Shown: positions 14,423 through 25,743, numbered from the stretch's first letter. The stretch: DNA of 64,000 bases from Acidobacteriota bacterium (GCA_003222975.1 QHXN01000021.1:1-64000); one strand, 5' to 3'. Notes: generated from the sequence alone by a model not told the origin. Program-made: numbers and translations.

Positions 14423-17400
14423 TTGACCTCACGGGCAAGGCGACTTTCAATCGCCCTCATCTTCGCAGTCGCGCTCTGCCTGCTCGTCACGGGTGTCCGC
14501 TCGCAGAGTGAATCCGTCCGCCGCGTCACGAACACAACCGCCCAGACGCTCAACCTCAACCCGACGCTGAGCGGCGACGGCTCGCGCGTCGTCTTCGAGT
14601 CGAGCGCAGACCTCGCCGCCGCGGGCGCTGGCCGCGCCTTTCACCTCGTCGCGTCGGAGACTTCCGCGAGCGCGTCGGAGACTTCCGCGCCCGACGCCTT
14701 CAAGGAGCTTGCGCCCGCGCGCGGCCCCGCGCCCGCGCTCTCTCAGGACGGCACGCGCGCCGCCTTCGCCTGCAAAGACGACCCCACGGGCGAGAACCGC
14801 GACGGCAACTCGGAAATCTTCTTCTACGACGGCGCGCGCCTGCGCCAGATCACACACACGCAGGCAGACGACCCCGCGCGGCGCGCAACTCAAGGTTCGT
14901 TTCAACCCTCGATGTCCGACGATGCACGGCTCATTGCTTTTGCTTCAGACCGCGACCTCGCGGGTTCAAACGCCGACCACAGCTCCGAAATTTTCCTCTT
15001 CGACACACAGACGCAGAGCCTCGCGCAGATGACGGACGGCGCGGGCGCTCAGCAGTTCCGCGACGCGAAGATCAGCGGCGACGGCTCGCGCCTGGCGTTC
15101 ATCCGCGAGCGACAGACGGACGGCGGCACGACCTTGAGCGACCTGTTTGTTTTCGTGAGGGCGAGCGGCGAGACGATCAACGCCGCCGCGGGAGTCGAGG
15201 GCCTGGCGCTCACCTACGGTCGCGCCATAAGCGACGACGGGCTGCGCGTCGTCTTCTCGGCTCGCGGGGCGAACGGCGCTTCGCAAGTCTTCCTGCTCGA
15301 CGGGCGCAACAACTTCCTCGTGCGTCAGATTACGCAACTCGGCACGCGCTCCGCGGACGTTCCGCTCAACGCGACCATCAGCGGCGACGGCAACCGCATC
15401 GCCTTCGCCACGCGCCGCAGCGTGACGGGCGGAAACTCGGACGCAAGCGTCGAGCTTTACCTCTACGACATCCCCGCGGCGCGCTTCACGAAAATCACGA
15501 ACGCGCCCGCCGCCGCGACCGCCGAAGTCGTCTCCTCTCTCTCGGACGACGGCATTCTCGTCGCCTTCAGCTTCCCGCGCGTGCTCGCGGACGCAAACGT
15601 CTCCCCCGAACTCGCCAACAATCCCGAAATCTTCCTCGCCGCTCTCGCGCCGCGCGCGCAGTTCGACACTGGCTTGCAGGTCTTCAACGCCGCCGTGCCC
15701 GGCAAGACTCCGCCCGGAAATGCGCTCGCTCCGGACTCGCTTGCGATCATTACGGGAAAGAATCTCTCGCTCTCCACTTTCGAGTCGGCGCGGCAGGCGG
15801 ACGGCTCGTTCCCTTCGAAGCTACAGAACGTCACCGTCACGGTCGGCGGTCAGGCCGCGCAACTCTTCTACGTCTCGCCGACGCAGATAAACCTGCACCT
15901 GCCCGCCGGCCTCGACGCGGGCGCGGCGGAGGTCTCCGTCCTCAACCCCGACGGCTTCGAGATTCGCGGAAGCATCCCGCTCAGACGCTCCGCGCCCGGC
16001 ATCTTCACCGCGAACGGGAGCGGCGCGGGCGAGGCAATCGCGCTCGACAACGAGACGCTCCGGCCCGGCCCCTTCGACGCGACCGACGCGCAAGGCAATC
16101 CGCGCCGCCTCATCATCTTCTGCACGGGTTTGCGCAACGCGTCGAGCGTCGAAGTCAGCGTCGGCAACCGGAGCGCGAAGGTCGAGGCCGTAATTCCCTC
16201 GCCCGACCTGCCTGGCCTCGACCAGTTGCACGTCGCCCTCTCTTCGAGGTTGAAGGGCGCGGGGACAGTGCCGCTCGTCGTCCGCGCCGACGGCGTCTTG
16301 AGCAACAGGACAACGCTGACGATCACGGACGGCGGCGCTCCGCCGCGCGCGGCGAGAGTCGCCGTGTCGCCTGAGTCCGCGACCGTTCCCGTCGGTGGCG
16401 AGATGCGCTTCGGCGTGCGCGCTTTCGACTCGCTCGAAGAGGAGATCGAGAAGCCAAACGTCGCTTTCTCGTCGGGCAACACGGTCGTCGCGTCGGTTGA
16501 CTCCGGCGTTGCCGCCGGACTTGCTCTCGGACTCGCTCCCGGAGAGACGACGATCAGTGCTTCGGTCGGCGATGCCAAAGCCGACGCGCGTCTGCGCGTC
16601 TTGGCGCGCACGCTGGTCATTAACGAGGTTCTGGCCGATCCGCCCGTCGGTCTTGCCGGCGACGCGAACCACGACGGCACACGCAGCGGCAGCGACGACG
16701 AGTTCGTCGAGCTGGTCAATGGCTCAGGCGACTCGCTCGATGTCGGAGGCTGGACGCTCCGCACGCGCCCGCTCACTGGCGGCAGCGAGAGCGTCCGCCA
16801 CTCGTTTCCGAACGGCAGCCGGATTTCGGCGGGCGAGGCGCTGGTTCTTTTCGGCGGCGGCAACCCGAACCCTGACGATCCGGTTTTCGGCGGCGCGCTC
16901 GTTGGCCGCGTCTCGTCGAGTTCGCTTTCGCTCACAAACGCCGGGCTGACGATTCAAGTCCGCGACGCCGCCGGGAATCTCGTGACGCAGTTCTCTTACG
17001 GGACGGGCAACGACAACTTCGGCGGCGACTCGATAAACCAGTCCTTCACGCGCTCGCCCGACATCGAAGGCGGGTTCGTTCTGCACACCGCGGCGAACGG
17101 CGAGCGCAGATTCTCGCCCGGCCTCCGCGCCGACGGCTCATTCTTCCTCGAACGCGCGGGCCGCCTCACGCGCGCCACGCTCACGCCGCCTCAACAGACC
17201 ATCTTCACGGGCGAGTCGGCGCAGTTCGTCGCGCAAGCCTTCGACCAGTTCGAACGCCCTTTGAAGGGCGTCGCTTTCAACTTCGAGTCGGGTGACGCGA
17301 GCGTCGCCGCCGTCGAAAGCAGTAACGAGGACGCGGCCACGGGCGCGGCGGGCGTCATCGTGAAAGGCTTGAAGTCAGGCGGGGCAAAGCTCACGGCGAC

Positions 17401-20383
17401 GGCGACGGACGGCACGAACAACTTCGCCGCGCCTCCCGCCGAACTGTTCGTGAAAGACCTTCCGCCGAAGATCACGCGCGTCGAAGTCTCGCCCCCACCG
17501 CCCGCCTTGAACCGCGGCGGCTCACACCAGTTCAACGCCACGGCGTTCGACGAGAACAATCAAGCTGTGTCCGGTGCGATCTTCGACTGGAGTTCAGAAG
17601 CGCCGTCCGTCGCGACGGTTGATTCAACCGGACTCGTCAGTGCCGTCGGCGTTGGCGTGGTGAACATCAGCGCGACGACCTCCGACAATCGAGGAGCAAC
17701 CGCCAGCGGCCATGTGGCATTTAACGTGCGCCTGCCGCTCGTCATCAACGAAATCCTCGCGGACGTTCCGCCGGATGACCCCAAGACCGTCGAGATCGAG
17801 GGCGACGCGAACCGCGACGGGGTGCGCAGCGCGGACGACGACGAGTTCATAGAACTCCTCAACAACTCGGACGCGCCGGTTGACCTCTCCGGCGTGCAAT
17901 TCTCCGACGCCACAACCCTGCGCTTCACCTTCCCCGCGCACACGACGCTCGAAGCCGCGAGGCCGGTCGTCATCTTCGGCGGCGGCTCGCCCGCGTCGGA
18001 CGACCCAGCATTCGGCGGCGCACTGATCTTGAAAACCAACTCGCTCAGCCTCAACGACACCGGCGACACTGTGACGTTCAAGCTCCCGCTCTCCGACGGC
18101 ACGGTCGCCACAATCGCCACGCTCGCCTACGGCACGGTCGGGAGTGCGCCCGCGCCCAAAGACCAATCGCTGACGCGCGCGCCCGACGCCGAGGGGGGAA
18201 GGACGGGCGGCGACTTCGTTTCTCACACGAGCGGCGCGAACGCAGCCGGTCGCATCTACTCTCCCGGCACGCGCGCCGACGGCACGCCGTTCGGCTCGCC
18301 TTCGCTTTCCCGCATCGAAGTCACGCCCGGCTCGGCCTCGCTCGACACCAGCTCGAAGCAGGACTTCAACGCGCGCGCCTTCACCCAAACCGGCGGCGTC
18401 GAAGTCGAGCTTCCGCTCGTTTCCTTCATCTGGTCTTCGAGCGACGCGAAGAAGGCGACCGTCTCGCCTTCTAACGGACTGTTGACCACGGCGAACGCGC
18501 TCGCCTCCGGCGCTGTGACGCTCCGCGCACGTGCAGGCGGAGTCGAAGGCACGGCGACTCTCAACGTCAATCCGACGCCCACGCCGACGCCTTCACCAAC
18601 CCCAAGCCCCTCCCCGACTCCGACGCCCTCCCCGACTCCGACAGTCACGCCGACGCCCACGCCAACTCCGAAACCTACGCCGACACCCAAGGCCACACCT
18701 TCTCCGACGCCGGGGCCGACACCTACTCCCTCGCCGTCTCCGAGTCCTTCGCCCACTCCCGCGCCGGGGCCGAATCCGCCAGTTGTCATCAGCCAGATTT
18801 ACGGCGGAGGCGGCAACGCGGGCGCGCCGTTCAAGAGCGACTTCATCGAGCTTTTCAACCGCGGCGAGACGAGCGCCGATCTCAAGGGCTGGTCTGTTCA
18901 ATACTCTTCCGCTACGGGTGCGACCTGGCAGGTGACGAATCTCCCTGCGCTAACGTTAGCGCCCGGCCAATACCTTCTGATTCAGGAGTCCGCGGGCACG
19001 GGCTGCTCAAATTCGCCTTGCGGCTCGGACTTGCCGGCCCCGGACGCGGCAGGAGGCATCCAGTTGAGCGCATCGGCGGGTAAGGTCGCGCTCGTCAACG
19101 CCACGGTTGCATTGAGCGGCAGTTGTCCGACCGGCGCGCAACTGGTTGACCTCGTCGGCTACGGCTCAACCGCCAACTGCTTCGAGGGCAGCGGCCCGGC
19201 GCACGCGCCCTCCAACAACACGACCTCTGCGCTCCGACAGAGCAACGGATGCGCCGACGGCGACGACAACGCTTCAGACTTCCAGACCGGCACGCCCGCA
19301 CCACGCGATACAACCTCACCCTTCAACTCGTGTGCCGCCACCCCGACGCCCACGCCGACGCCTTCACCCGAACCGACAATTACGCCGACGCCATCGCCGA
19401 CATCAACACCGTCGCCGACTCCTTCACCAACGCCAACACCTTCGCCGTCACCCTCTCCGACTGCGACGCCCACGCCAGCCCCTTCTCCGTCGCCTACTCC
19501 GACTCCGACTCCGAGTCCGACACCAACTCCTTCGCCCTCGCCGTCTCCGAGTCCTTCGCCGACACCTTCTCCGTCGCCGAGTCCGACGCCTTTGACGAGC
19601 GTCGTAATCAGTCAGGTTTACGGCGGCGGCGGTAACAGCGGCGCGACCTTCAAGAATGATTTCATCGAGCTGTTCAACCGCGGCAACGCGGGGGTTGACC
19701 TGACGGGGTGGTCGGTGCAGTACGCCTCGGCGGGTGGCACTTCGTGGTCGGCGACTAACCTTTCGGGCATCATACAGCCCGGCAAGTATTACCTCGTGCA
19801 GGAGGCGGCGGGGACGGGCGGCACGGCCAGCCTGCCGACGCCCGACGCGACCGGCAACATCAACATGAGCGCGACTTCCGGCAAGGTGGCGCTCGTCAAC
19901 ACGACTGCGGCCCTGACCGGCGGCTGCCCGCTCGGCCCGGCAGTCATTGACTTCGTCGGCTTCGGGTCGGGGACGAATTGCTCCGAGACCGCGGCTGCGC
20001 CTGCCCCGTCCAACACGACCGCAGTCCTCCGCGCCGGCGACGGCTGCCTCAACACCGGCAACAACTCAACCGACTTTTCGACCGGCGCGCCGAACCCGCG
20101 AAACGCCGGCTCTCCCGCTCATATTTGCGGCGGCGCGTTGTCGCAAACGGAAGCCGCCTACTTGCAAACTGAGACGGGGGTCGGCAGCGTACAAACAGAG
20201 GCGGGAGCCGGCCTCTTCATTTCAGAGTGGCCGCTCCCGTTCTTATTCGTTTCTTTTTCGCCCGAAGTTTTCAGCGCGCCACGCCCGCAAGAGGACTTGA
20301 GGCGCTGGCGTAGAGACGTTTCGGCATCCGGCCCGCGAGGTAGGCGCGGCGGCCCGCCTCGACCGCGAGGCGCATGGCCGTAG
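14423..20383 (+). CDS. Giant secreted multidomain protein: PD40 beta-propeller, TIGR03437-like domain, Big and lamin-tail domains
   Basis: The 1986-aa product has a signal peptide (about 1-28). WD40-like PD40 units follow (about 35-410, recurring [11 protein letters not shown]-type blades), then an IPT/TIGR03437-like domain (about 430-635, [14 protein letters not shown]) typical of Acidobacteria. Next come alternating bacterial Ig-like domains (near 643, 912, 1016, 1295) and four lamin-tail domains (near 732, 1106, 1453, 1728). The first two lamin-tail domains carry Ca-loop-like DANxDG segments; two Pro-Thr linkers separate the last modules. It is probably a cell-surface or secreted adhesive or scaffold. 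The final ~85 residues read through a terminator hairpin and into the antisense of thiG, so the native stop was probably lost by a late frameshift or mutation. Confidence 0.85.
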   Translation: MTSRARRLSIALIFAVALCLLVTGVRSQSESVRRVTNTTAQTLNLNPTLSGDGSRVVFESSADLAAAGAGRAFHLVASETSASASETSAPDAFKELAPARGPAPALSQDGTRAAFACKDDPTGENRDGNSEIFFYDGARLRQITHTQADDPARRATQGSFQPSMSDDARLIAFASDRDLAGSNADHSSEIFLFDTQTQSLAQMTDGAGAQQFRDAKISGDGSRLAFIRERQTDGGTTLSDLFVFVRASGETINAAAGVEGLALTYGRAISDDGLRVVFSARGANGASQVFLLDGRNNFLVRQITQLGTRSADVPLNATISGDGNRIAFATRRSVTGGNSDASVELYLYDIPAARFTKITNAPAAATAEVVSSLSDDGILVAFSFPRVLADANVSPELANNPEIFLAALAPRAQFDTGLQVFNAAVPGKTPPGNALAPDSLAIITGKNLSLSTFESARQADGSFPSKLQNVTVTVGGQAAQLFYVSPTQINLHLPAGLDAGAAEVSVLNPDGFEIRGSIPLRRSAPGIFTANGSGAGEAIALDNETLRPGPFDATDAQGNPRRLIIFCTGLRNASSVEVSVGNRSAKVEAVIPSPDLPGLDQLHVALSSRLKGAGTVPLVVRADGVLSNRTTLTITDGGAPPRAARVAVSPESATVPVGGEMRFGVRAFDSLEEEIEKPNVAFSSGNTVVASVDSGVAAGLALGLAPGETTISASVGDAKADARLRVLARTLVINEVLADPPVGLAGDANHDGTRSGSDDEFVELVNGSGDSLDVGGWTLRTRPLTGGSESVRHSFPNGSRISAGEALVLFGGGNPNPDDPVFGGALVGRVSSSSLSLTNAGLTIQVRDAAGNLVTQFSYGTGNDNFGGDSINQSFTRSPDIEGGFVLHTAANGERRFSPGLRADGSFFLERAGRLTRATLTPPQQTIFTGESAQFVAQAFDQFERPLKGVAFNFESGDASVAAVESSNEDAATGAAGVIVKGLKSGGAKLTATATDGTNNFAAPPAELFVKDLPPKITRVEVSPPPPALNRGGSHQFNATAFDENNQAVSGAIFDWSSEAPSVATVDSTGLVSAVGVGVVNISATTSDNRGATASGHVAFNVRLPLVINEILADVPPDDPKTVEIEGDANRDGVRSADDDEFIELLNNSDAPVDLSGVQFSDATTLRFTFPAHTTLEAARPVVIFGGGSPASDDPAFGGALILKTNSLSLNDTGDTVTFKLPLSDGTVATIATLAYGTVGSAPAPKDQSLTRAPDAEGGRTGGDFVSHTSGANAAGRIYSPGTRADGTPFGSPSLSRIEVTPGSASLDTSSKQDFNARAFTQTGGVEVELPLVSFIWSSSDAKKATVSPSNGLLTTANALASGAVTLRARAGGVEGTATLNVNPTPTPTPSPTPSPSPTPTPSPTPTVTPTPTPTPKPTPTPKATPSPTPGPTPTPSPSPSPSPTPAPGPNPPVVISQIYGGGGNAGAPFKSDFIELFNRGETSADLKGWSVQYSSATGATWQVTNLPALTLAPGQYLLIQESAGTGCSNSPCGSDLPAPDAAGGIQLSASAGKVALVNATVALSGSCPTGAQLVDLVGYGSTANCFEGSGPAHAPSNNTTSALRQSNGCADGDDNASDFQTGTPAPRDTTSPFNSCAATPTPTPTPSPEPTITPTPSPTSTPSPTPSPTPTPSPSPSPTATPTPAPSPSPTPTPTPSPTPTPSPSPSPSPSPTPSPSPSPTPLTSVVISQVYGGGGNSGATFKNDFIELFNRGNAGVDLTGWSVQYASAGGTSWSATNLSGIIQPGKYYLVQEAAGTGGTASLPTPDATGNINMSATSGKVALVNTTAALTGGCPLGPAVIDFVGFGSGTNCSETAAAPAPSNTTAVLRAGDGCLNTGNNSTDFSTGAPNPRNAGSPAHICGGALSQTEAAYLQTETGVGSVQTEAGAGLFISEWPLPFLFVSFSPEVFSAPRPQEDLRRWRRDVSASGPRGRRGGPPRPRGAWP
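18571..18780 (+). repeat. Pro-Thr/Ser linker 1 (coding low-complexity repeat)
   Basis: In-frame degenerate CCGACN/CCNTCN hexamers encode about 70 residues of TPTPSP type between the fourth Ig-like and third lamin-tail domains. It is a flexible extracellular linker, and length change by slippage is likely. Confidence 0.85.
19340..19595 (+). repeat. Pro-Thr/Ser linker 2 (coding low-complexity repeat)
   Basis: This second linker of about 85 residues has the same TPTPSP composition and separates lamin-tail domains three and four. The flanking domains are near-duplicates ([14 protein letters not shown] and [14 protein letters not shown]), so linker plus domain probably arose by tandem duplication. 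Confidence 0.82.
20202..20258. terminator. Strong hairpin between the giant gene and thiG
   Basis: CGGGAGC (20202-20208) pairs with GCTCCCG (20233-20239), extended by GGCC with GGCC and CTC-type pairing toward the loop. It is followed on the + strand by a T-rich stretch (TTCTTATTCGTTTCTTTTT). It looks like the terminator of the giant gene, yet the open frame passes straight through it. Confidence 0.7.
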
Positions 20384-21062
20384 CCATCTGCTCGGCGTCC
20401 CGCGCCTCGGCAATTGCCGTGTTCATCAGCACGCCGTCCGCGCCCAGCTCCATCGCGATGGCCGCGTCGCTCGCCGTGCCGACGCCCGCGTCGACGATGA
20501 TGGTCGCGCCGGACAACTGTTCGCGCATGATCGCCAAGTTCGCAGGGTTCTGCACGCCGAGGCCCGAACCGATGGGCGCGGCCAGCGGCATCACGGCGGC
20601 GCAGCCAGCGTCCAGCAGCTTCTTCGCCATGATGAGGTCGTCCGTGAAATAAGGCAGCACCGTGAAGCCCTCGCCGACGAGCACGCGCGCGGCTTCGAGC
20701 GTCTGCTCGTTGTCGGGGAAGAGCGTCGTCTGGTCGCCGATGACTTCGAGCTTGATGAGGTCGGTCTGCAAAGCCTCGCGCGCCAGCCGCGCGGTGCGTA
20801 TCGCTTCCTCCGCGGTGTAGCACCCGGCGGTGTTCGGAAGGATGGTCAGCTCCGGGCCGAGGTGATCGAGGAACGACTCCGTCTTGCGGTCGAGCGGTAC
20901 GCGACGCACGGCTACCGTCACCATCTCCGCGCCCGACGCGCGGTGAGCCGCCTTCATCTCTTCAAAACTTCTGTACTTGCCCGTCCCGACGATCAGGCGG
21001 GAGCGGAACGTGCGCCCGCCGATCTCGAAAGCTTCTTTCGTGACTTCGACAGCAGTGGACAT
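20271..21062 (-). CDS. thiG: Thiazole synthase ThiG
   Basis: ThiG builds the thiazole phosphate of thiamine from DXP, dehydroglycine and ThiS-thiocarboxylate. The N-terminus [19 protein letters not shown], the Schiff-base lysine segment LIKLEVIGD, and the phosphate-binding region [20 protein letters not shown] are family hallmarks. The length of 263 aa is standard. It lies downstream of thiS. I found no convincing TPP riboswitch upstream of the group. Confidence 0.96.
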   Translation of the reverse strand: MSTAVEVTKEAFEIGGRTFRSRLIVGTGKYRSFEEMKAAHRASGAEMVTVAVRRVPLDRKTESFLDHLGPELTILPNTAGCYTAEEAIRTARLAREALQTDLIKLEVIGDQTTLFPDNEQTLEAARVLVGEGFTVLPYFTDDLIMAKKLLDAGCAAVMPLAAPIGSGLGVQNPANLAIMREQLSGATIIVDAGVGTASDAAIAMELGADGVLMNTAIAEARDAEQMATAMRLAVEAGRRAYLAGRMPKRLYASASSPLAGVAR

Positions 21063-21064
21063 TT

Positions 21065-21208
21065 TTAGAAGTGCTCTTTCTCAAGGATGACTCCGCGCCG
21101 CCTCGCTGGACGACGCGGACGGCACTCAATGTACACCTCTCCGGCGAGAAACAAAAATTGCCGTTGGCCCGGACGTTGAGTAATGACTCTGCCCTTTGCT
21201 GCGTTCAC
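21065..21208 (-). CDS. Possible 47-codon ORF between thiS and thiG
   Basis: A GTG overlaps the thiS stop (GTGA) and opens a 47-codon frame, beginning (M/V)[16 protein letters not shown] and ending LEKEHF, that stops 2 nt before the thiG ATG. The fit is suggestively tight, and translation would couple thiS to thiG. Composition is Arg-rich and I recognise no family, so this could equally be a chance frame. Confidence 0.25.
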   Translation of the reverse strand: MNAAKGRVITQRPGQRQFLFLAGEVYIECRPRRPARRRGVILEKEHF

Positions 21209-21405
21209 CCGCCGCCCACGAAATGCACGATCTCGACGCGGTCGCCCTCGAAGAGCGTGACGCGCGGCCAGTCCGTGCGGCGGATCACTTCGCAATTCAG
21301 CTCGACGGCGAGCCTGTCGGGGGCGAGCGAGAGTTGTTCGACGAGCCGCTGGAGAGTCGTCCCGTCGGCCACTTCTTTCGTCTCGCCGTTCAGTCTGATT
21401 TGCAC
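21205..21405 (-). CDS. thiS: Sulfur carrier protein ThiS
   Basis: This 66-aa ubiquitin-fold protein starts MQIRLNGETKEVADGTTLQR and ends [10 protein letters not shown]. The Gly-Gly tail is adenylated and thiocarboxylated to donate sulfur to ThiG. The visible end has one extra Gly after the usual GG. It starts 12 nt after the upstream hypothetical gene and is followed by thiG. Confidence 0.93.
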   Translation of the reverse strand: MQIRLNGETKEVADGTTLQRLVEQLSLAPDRLAVELNCEVIRRTDWPRVTLFEGDRVEIVHFVGGG

Positions 21406-21417
21406 GCTGGGCGGCCC

Positions 21418-22215
21418 TCACGCCTGATGAATGATGCGACGCATCTCCGCCGCGTCTTCGCCGTCCACGGCGCGGATGATGATCGCCGAGCGGCCCGAAG
21501 TGAAGCGCGGCAGAAGCGCGCGGATGATCGCCACGCCCGTCTCGTCGGTGACGCCCGCGAGGATGAGCGGTCTGAAGGTCGTGCCGAGAATCTTCACGGT
21601 CACCGGCGCGCCCGCGACGGCCCTCTGGCCGTAAGTGCCGCGGCCCACGTGCACCTTGATCATCACAAGCTGCCCCGCCCGGAAGTCGCCCTCGTCATCC
21701 AAAAGGGTCAGGTAAAGTTCGTCCGAAGAACCCTGCGGCGGCGCGTGCCCCCCGGCCCGCGACAGCTCAGGGGGCGGCGCGACCAGCTCCGACGCGACGG
21801 GCATCTCTTCGTGGACGGGCGTCGGCCTGACTGACTGAGGCCTGAACGTCTGCGGCTGAAAGTTCGTGCTCTCACCCAGCGCCTCGATCTCGTCCACCAG
21901 CGTCGTCAGGATAACGATCTCGTCGCCGGAAGACTTGCCCGCACCACCCTCTGCCGCACCCGTCTCGCCGGCATCTTCGACTCCGACCGGCCCTTTAGCT
22001 TCGCCAGTTCCGTTCGCCACGTCCGACCCGTTCAGGGCTTTTTCGTCGAAGCCACTGGCGAGGAGGTCTTCGTAGGGCGTGCGCTTGCTGGCGATGATGG
22101 CCCCGCCGACGTAAACGAGCGTGAGGATGAGCGGCGCGTCGAGTCCCTTGTCCTCAGTCTGGACGTGGTAAGTGACGCCTCCGTGCTGAATGTCTGTGTT
22201 GAATCCTGTGATCAC
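21418..22215 (-). CDS. Conserved hypothetical protein upstream of thiS
   Basis: The product is 265 aa. The N-terminal block (ITGFNTDIQHGGVTYHVQTE, then VYVGGAIIASKRTPYEDLL) belongs to a family I have seen as uncharacterised in Acidobacteriota and Deltaproteobacteria-like genomes. Next is a low-complexity linker (about 65-170). The C-terminal beta-rich domain (GAPVTVKILGTTFRPLILAG) resembles a transthyretin/Ig-type fold. No signal peptide is visible. It heads the thiS-thiG group, but a link to thiamine is not evident. Confidence 0.7.
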   Translation of the reverse strand: MITGFNTDIQHGGVTYHVQTEDKGLDAPLILTLVYVGGAIIASKRTPYEDLLASGFDEKALNGSDVANGTGEAKGPVGVEDAGETGAAEGGAGKSSGDEIVILTTLVDEIEALGESTNFQPQTFRPQSVRPTPVHEEMPVASELVAPPPELSRAGGHAPPQGSSDELYLTLLDDEGDFRAGQLVMIKVHVGRGTYGQRAVAGAPVTVKILGTTFRPLILAGVTDETGVAIIRALLPRFTSGRSAIIIRAVDGEDAAEMRRIIHQA

Positions 22216-22289
22216 GCGGCCACGGCTTGAAAACGAACGGGGGGTGCAAGAATAAAGGGGGCAACGCGCCGCAAGGGGGCGGCAAAATC

Positions 22290-22319
22290 AAAGTAGCACA
22301 GCGCTCCGAAGCCGGTCAA
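22290..22319 (-). promoter_or_regulatory. Weak promoter candidate for the hypothetical-thiS-thiG group
   Basis: On the - strand, TTGACC (complement of 22314-22319) and TACTTT (complement of 22290-22295) are 18 nt apart. The -10 match is poor, so this is a guess based on position in the divergent space. Confidence 0.28.
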
Positions 22320-22361
22320 TCTCCTTGCAAAACAGGGCTTTGAGGTGTCGCCTACAGAGCC

Positions 22362-22390
22362 TTGACACTCATCAGGGCATGGACTAGGAT
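22362..22390 (+). promoter_or_regulatory. Promoter candidate for the nuo operon
   Basis: TTGACA (22362-22367, perfect) and TAGGAT (22385-22390, four of six) are 17 nt apart. The start would fall near 22397, leaving about 73 nt before the GTG of nuoA. The rest of the 22216-22469 space shows no gene. Confidence 0.6.
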
Positions 22391-22469
22391 TTGTTTGTGC
22401 CATGATTCTCAATCTACAAAACGGCTGCCCGGAGGCCGCATTTTCAGCGCAAGCTGACGGGAGGTAAGT

Positions 22470-22952
22470 GTGTTCAATCTCTCCGACTACTTGCCCATCG
22501 TGTTGATGTTCATCGTCGCCATCGGCTTCGCCGCGGGCAACGTCCTGCTCTCGCAGCTCGTCGGCCAGCACAAGGCGACGCGGACGAAGACGATGCCCTA
22601 CGAGTGCGGCAAAGACCCCGTCGGCAACGCGCACGAGCGCTTCTCGGTCAAGTTCTACTTGATCGCCATGATCTTCATCCTCTTCGACATCGAATTGATC
22701 TTCCTCATCCCGTGGGCGGTCGTCTTCAAGTCGTTCGCGACCGCAGGCCGCGACCTGGGTACGCTGATTTACGTCGAGATGATGCTCTTCGTCGCGCTGC
22801 TCCTGGTCGGCTACGTCTATATCATCAGGAAGGGGCTGTTCGATTGGGGCGAGCGGGCGCGGCTCGAAGCGGAGGCCGAGGGGCGTGCACTGGCGGAGAC
22901 GGAGGCGCGGCGGCGTGCGATGCAGGCGGCGACGACTGCGCGCGCCGCGTGA
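22470..22952 (+). CDS. nuoA: NADH-quinone oxidoreductase subunit A
   Basis: This is a small membrane subunit of complex I near the quinone site, with three transmembrane segments (about 8-28, 62-82, 92-112). The TM1-2 loop Cys motif is PYECGKDP, and [23 protein letters not shown] is the family core. Start is GTG with a good Shine-Dalgarno (GGGAGG, about 5 nt away). The length of 160 aa exceeds the usual ~120-130 because of an Ala/Glu/Arg-rich C-terminal tail (about 128-160). It is the first gene of the operon. Confidence 0.95.
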   Translation: MFNLSDYLPIVLMFIVAIGFAAGNVLLSQLVGQHKATRTKTMPYECGKDPVGNAHERFSVKFYLIAMIFILFDIELIFLIPWAVVFKSFATAGRDLGTLIYVEMMLFVALLLVGYVYIIRKGLFDWGERARLEAEAEGRALAETEARRRAMQAATTARAA

Positions 22953-22978
22953 AGAAGTGACAAGGGGGAGGAGTTTTC

Positions 22979-23613
<635 letters not shown>

Positions 23614-23614
<1 letters not shown>

Positions 23615-23740
23615 ATAGCTATTAGCTGTTAGCGATTAGCTTTTAGCTTTTCGAGCTGTGCAAAGAGATTTGAGAACAAACGCGGATGTTAATTGAGACA
23701 GGCAAATAGCTAACAGCTAATAGCCAATAGCTAACAGCTT
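23614..23740. repeat. Heptad hairpin element, TAGCTNT family (copy 2)
   Basis: The left arm (about 23614-23655) has units TATTAGC/TGTTAGC/GATTAGC/TTTTAGC. The right arm (about 23704-23740) has TAACAGC/TAATAGC/CAATAGC/TAACAGC. The loop is about 48 nt. It fills the nuoB-nuoC gap: the left arm starts at the nuoB stop and the right arm ends about 4-5 nt before the nuoC ATG, leaving no room for a normal Shine-Dalgarno. The family matches the fabH-fabD element at 559-659. Confidence 0.88.
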
Positions 23741-23743
23741 CTT

Positions 23744-24283
23744 ATGGACATCGAGCGAGAGAAGGAGATTGCCGCCGGGGCGCGCAGGGCGGCCTCGTAC
23801 CCTGTTCCGCCCGCTGATCTCGTCAACGCTTTGCGGAGCGAGCAAGGGGCCTGGGTGTCGGAGGTCGTCGAGGCTTTCGGCGAGGTCACGCTGGTCGTGC
23901 CGCGCTCCTCAATCGTCGCCATCTGCACGCACCTGAAGAGTGCGCCGGGCTTCGAGTTCGACATGCTCTCGGACGTGTCGGGCGTTGACCGCGGGCCGGA
24001 GGAGGAGCCGCGCTTCGAGGTCAACTACCACCTGTTCTCGACCAAGCGCTATCACCGCCTGCGTCTGAAAGTTCTACTGAATCAGGAAGACGTACACGTG
24101 CAGTCCGTGGTCGGCGTGTGGCGCACGGCCAACTGGCACGAGCGCGAGACCTTCGATTTGATGGGCGTCGTCTTCGACGGCCACCCAGACCTGCGCCGCA
24201 TACTTCTGCCCGACGACTGGCAGGGCCACGCACTTCGCAAAGACTTCCCGCTGCGCGGCTACGAGCCGTACAGCCTGACATGA
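23744..24283 (+). CDS. nuoC: NADH-quinone oxidoreductase subunit C
   Basis: This is a 30-kDa-type subunit of the peripheral arm. Its C-terminal half carries the family signature WHERETFDLMGVVFDGHPDL, then RRILLPDDWQGHALRKDFP. It has 179 aa, a stand-alone NuoC (not fused to NuoD). The start codon sits directly after a heptad-hairpin arm without a visible ribosome site. Confidence 0.95.
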   Translation: MDIEREKEIAAGARRAASYPVPPADLVNALRSEQGAWVSEVVEAFGEVTLVVPRSSIVAICTHLKSAPGFEFDMLSDVSGVDRGPEEEPRFEVNYHLFSTKRYHRLRLKVLLNQEDVHVQSVVGVWRTANWHERETFDLMGVVFDGHPDLRRILLPDDWQGHALRKDFPLRGYEPYSLT

Positions 24284-24431
24284 TGAGTCCGCCGCCGCGG
24301 TGCGACTCTCATCGGCCTTTCGGCAGTCGGAATTCGATCTTTCTGACGTACAACTTCGTGCCCGAATAGCCACGCGTTTGTGAAGAGGCGCGGGCATGAT
24401 GAGGCTTTAAATCGAACCCGCAGACGAAGGC

Positions 24432-25652
24432 ATGAGCATCTCGACGAGAAATCTTACGCCGCCGTTCGAGGTCGTTGACCGCCCGCTCGACACGCAGATG
24501 ACGATCTCGTTCGGGCCGCAACACCCCTCGACGCACGGCGTCCTGCGCCTCGAACTCGTCCTCGACGGCGAGATGGTCGTCAAGTGCGTCCCCGACATCG
24601 GCTACCTGCACACGGGGATGGAGAAGCTCTTCGAGTACAAGAAGTACCAGCAAGGGATAGTCATCACCGACCGGATGGACTACCTCAACCCTCTCGGCAA
24701 CAACCTCGGCTACTGCATGGCGGTCGAGAAGCTTCTGGGGCTGGAGATTCCCGAACGCGCGCAAATAATCCGCGTGATGATGTGCGAGTTGCAGCGCATC
24801 GGCTCGCACCTCGTCTGGTTGGGGACGCACGCGCTCGACCTCGGCGCGATGACGGTCTTCTTCTACTGCTTCCGCCAGCGCGAGAAGATCATGAACCTCA
24901 TCGAGGCGGCCTCCGGCGAGCGCATGACGCCCAGCTACTTCCGCATCGGCGGCCTGATGATGGACTTGCCCGCGGGCTTCGAGCGGCGCATGCGCAGCTT
25001 CACGGAGGACTTCCCTCGCGCGGTCGCGGAGTTCCACGACCTGCTCACCGGCAACCGAATCTTCCAGAGGCGCACGCAAGGGATCGGCATCATCTCGGCG
25101 GAGGACGCGGTTGACTGGGGCTTGACCGGCCCCAGTTTGCGCGGCAGCGGGGTGGCGCTGGACATCCGCCGCGTCAACCCCTATTCGGGCTACGAGACAT
25201 ACGACTTCGACGTGCCGGTCGAGCAGGGCGGCGACGTTTGGTCGCGCTACCTCGTGCGGATGCGCGAGATGGATGAGTCGAACAAGATCATCCGGCAGGC
25301 GCTCGAACGCCTCCGGCCCGGCCCCACCAAGGCCGACGCGCCGAAGGTCGTGCTTCCCGAACGCGAGGCGATGAAGACGCATATGGACGCGCTCATCCAC
25401 CACTTTCTCATCGTCGCCGAGGGCTTCAACGTCCCCGCCGGCGAGGTCTATCAACCGATTGAGGGGTCGAAGGGCGAGCTGGGCGTCTATATTAAATCCG
25501 ACGGCGGCCCGAAGCCCGCGCGCGTCCACGTCCGCGGGCCTTCATTCGTCAACCTCTCGGCGCTGCCCGTTATGTGCGAGGGCGAGATGATCGCCGACGT
25601 GGTCGCCGTCATCGGCTCGATTGACATCGTGCTCGGAGAAATAGACAGGTAA
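24432..25652 (+). CDS. nuoD: NADH-quinone oxidoreductase subunit D
   Basis: This is the 49-kDa-type subunit that forms the quinone cavity with NuoB. Motifs are FGPQHPSTHGVLRLELVLDG near the N-terminus, IGYLHTGMEKL, and the C-terminal VNLSALPVMCEGEMIADVVA ending VIGSIDIVLGEIDR. It has 406 aa, standard for free-standing NuoD. A 148-nt spacer without a heptad element precedes it. Start is the ATG after GACGAAGGC, a weak ribosome site. Confidence 0.97.
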   Translation: MSISTRNLTPPFEVVDRPLDTQMTISFGPQHPSTHGVLRLELVLDGEMVVKCVPDIGYLHTGMEKLFEYKKYQQGIVITDRMDYLNPLGNNLGYCMAVEKLLGLEIPERAQIIRVMMCELQRIGSHLVWLGTHALDLGAMTVFFYCFRQREKIMNLIEAASGERMTPSYFRIGGLMMDLPAGFERRMRSFTEDFPRAVAEFHDLLTGNRIFQRRTQGIGIISAEDAVDWGLTGPSLRGSGVALDIRRVNPYSGYETYDFDVPVEQGGDVWSRYLVRMREMDESNKIIRQALERLRPGPTKADAPKVVLPEREAMKTHMDALIHHFLIVAEGFNVPAGEVYQPIEGSKGELGVYIKSDGGPKPARVHVRGPSFVNLSALPVMCEGEMIADVVAVIGSIDIVLGEIDR

Positions 25653-25743
25653 AGGAATGATGAATGCGGAGTGATGAATAATGAATTGAAAGCAAAGGCT
25701 TCTTGTCTTCATTCATCATTCCGCATTCATCATTCATCATTTA
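25653..25743. repeat. Heptad hairpin element, ATTCATC family (copy 1)
   Basis: The left arm (25653-25688) has units ATGATGA/ATGCGGA/GTGATGA/ATAATGA. The right arm (about 25709-25743) has ATTCATC/ATTCCGC/ATTCATC/ATTCATC/ATTTAG. The odd unit ATGCGGA on the left is matched by its complement TCCGCAT on the right, so pairing is preserved through variation. It starts at the nuoD stop and ends 4 nt before the nuoE ATG. Confidence 0.9.

Noticed and set aside
18571-19595. CRISPR or satellite array in the Pro-Thr regions
   Set aside because: The repeats are in-frame coding sequence for extracellular linkers.
22216-22469. TPP riboswitch for the thiS-thiG group
   Set aside because: I could not find the CUGAGA and ACCUGAUC-type blocks on either strand.
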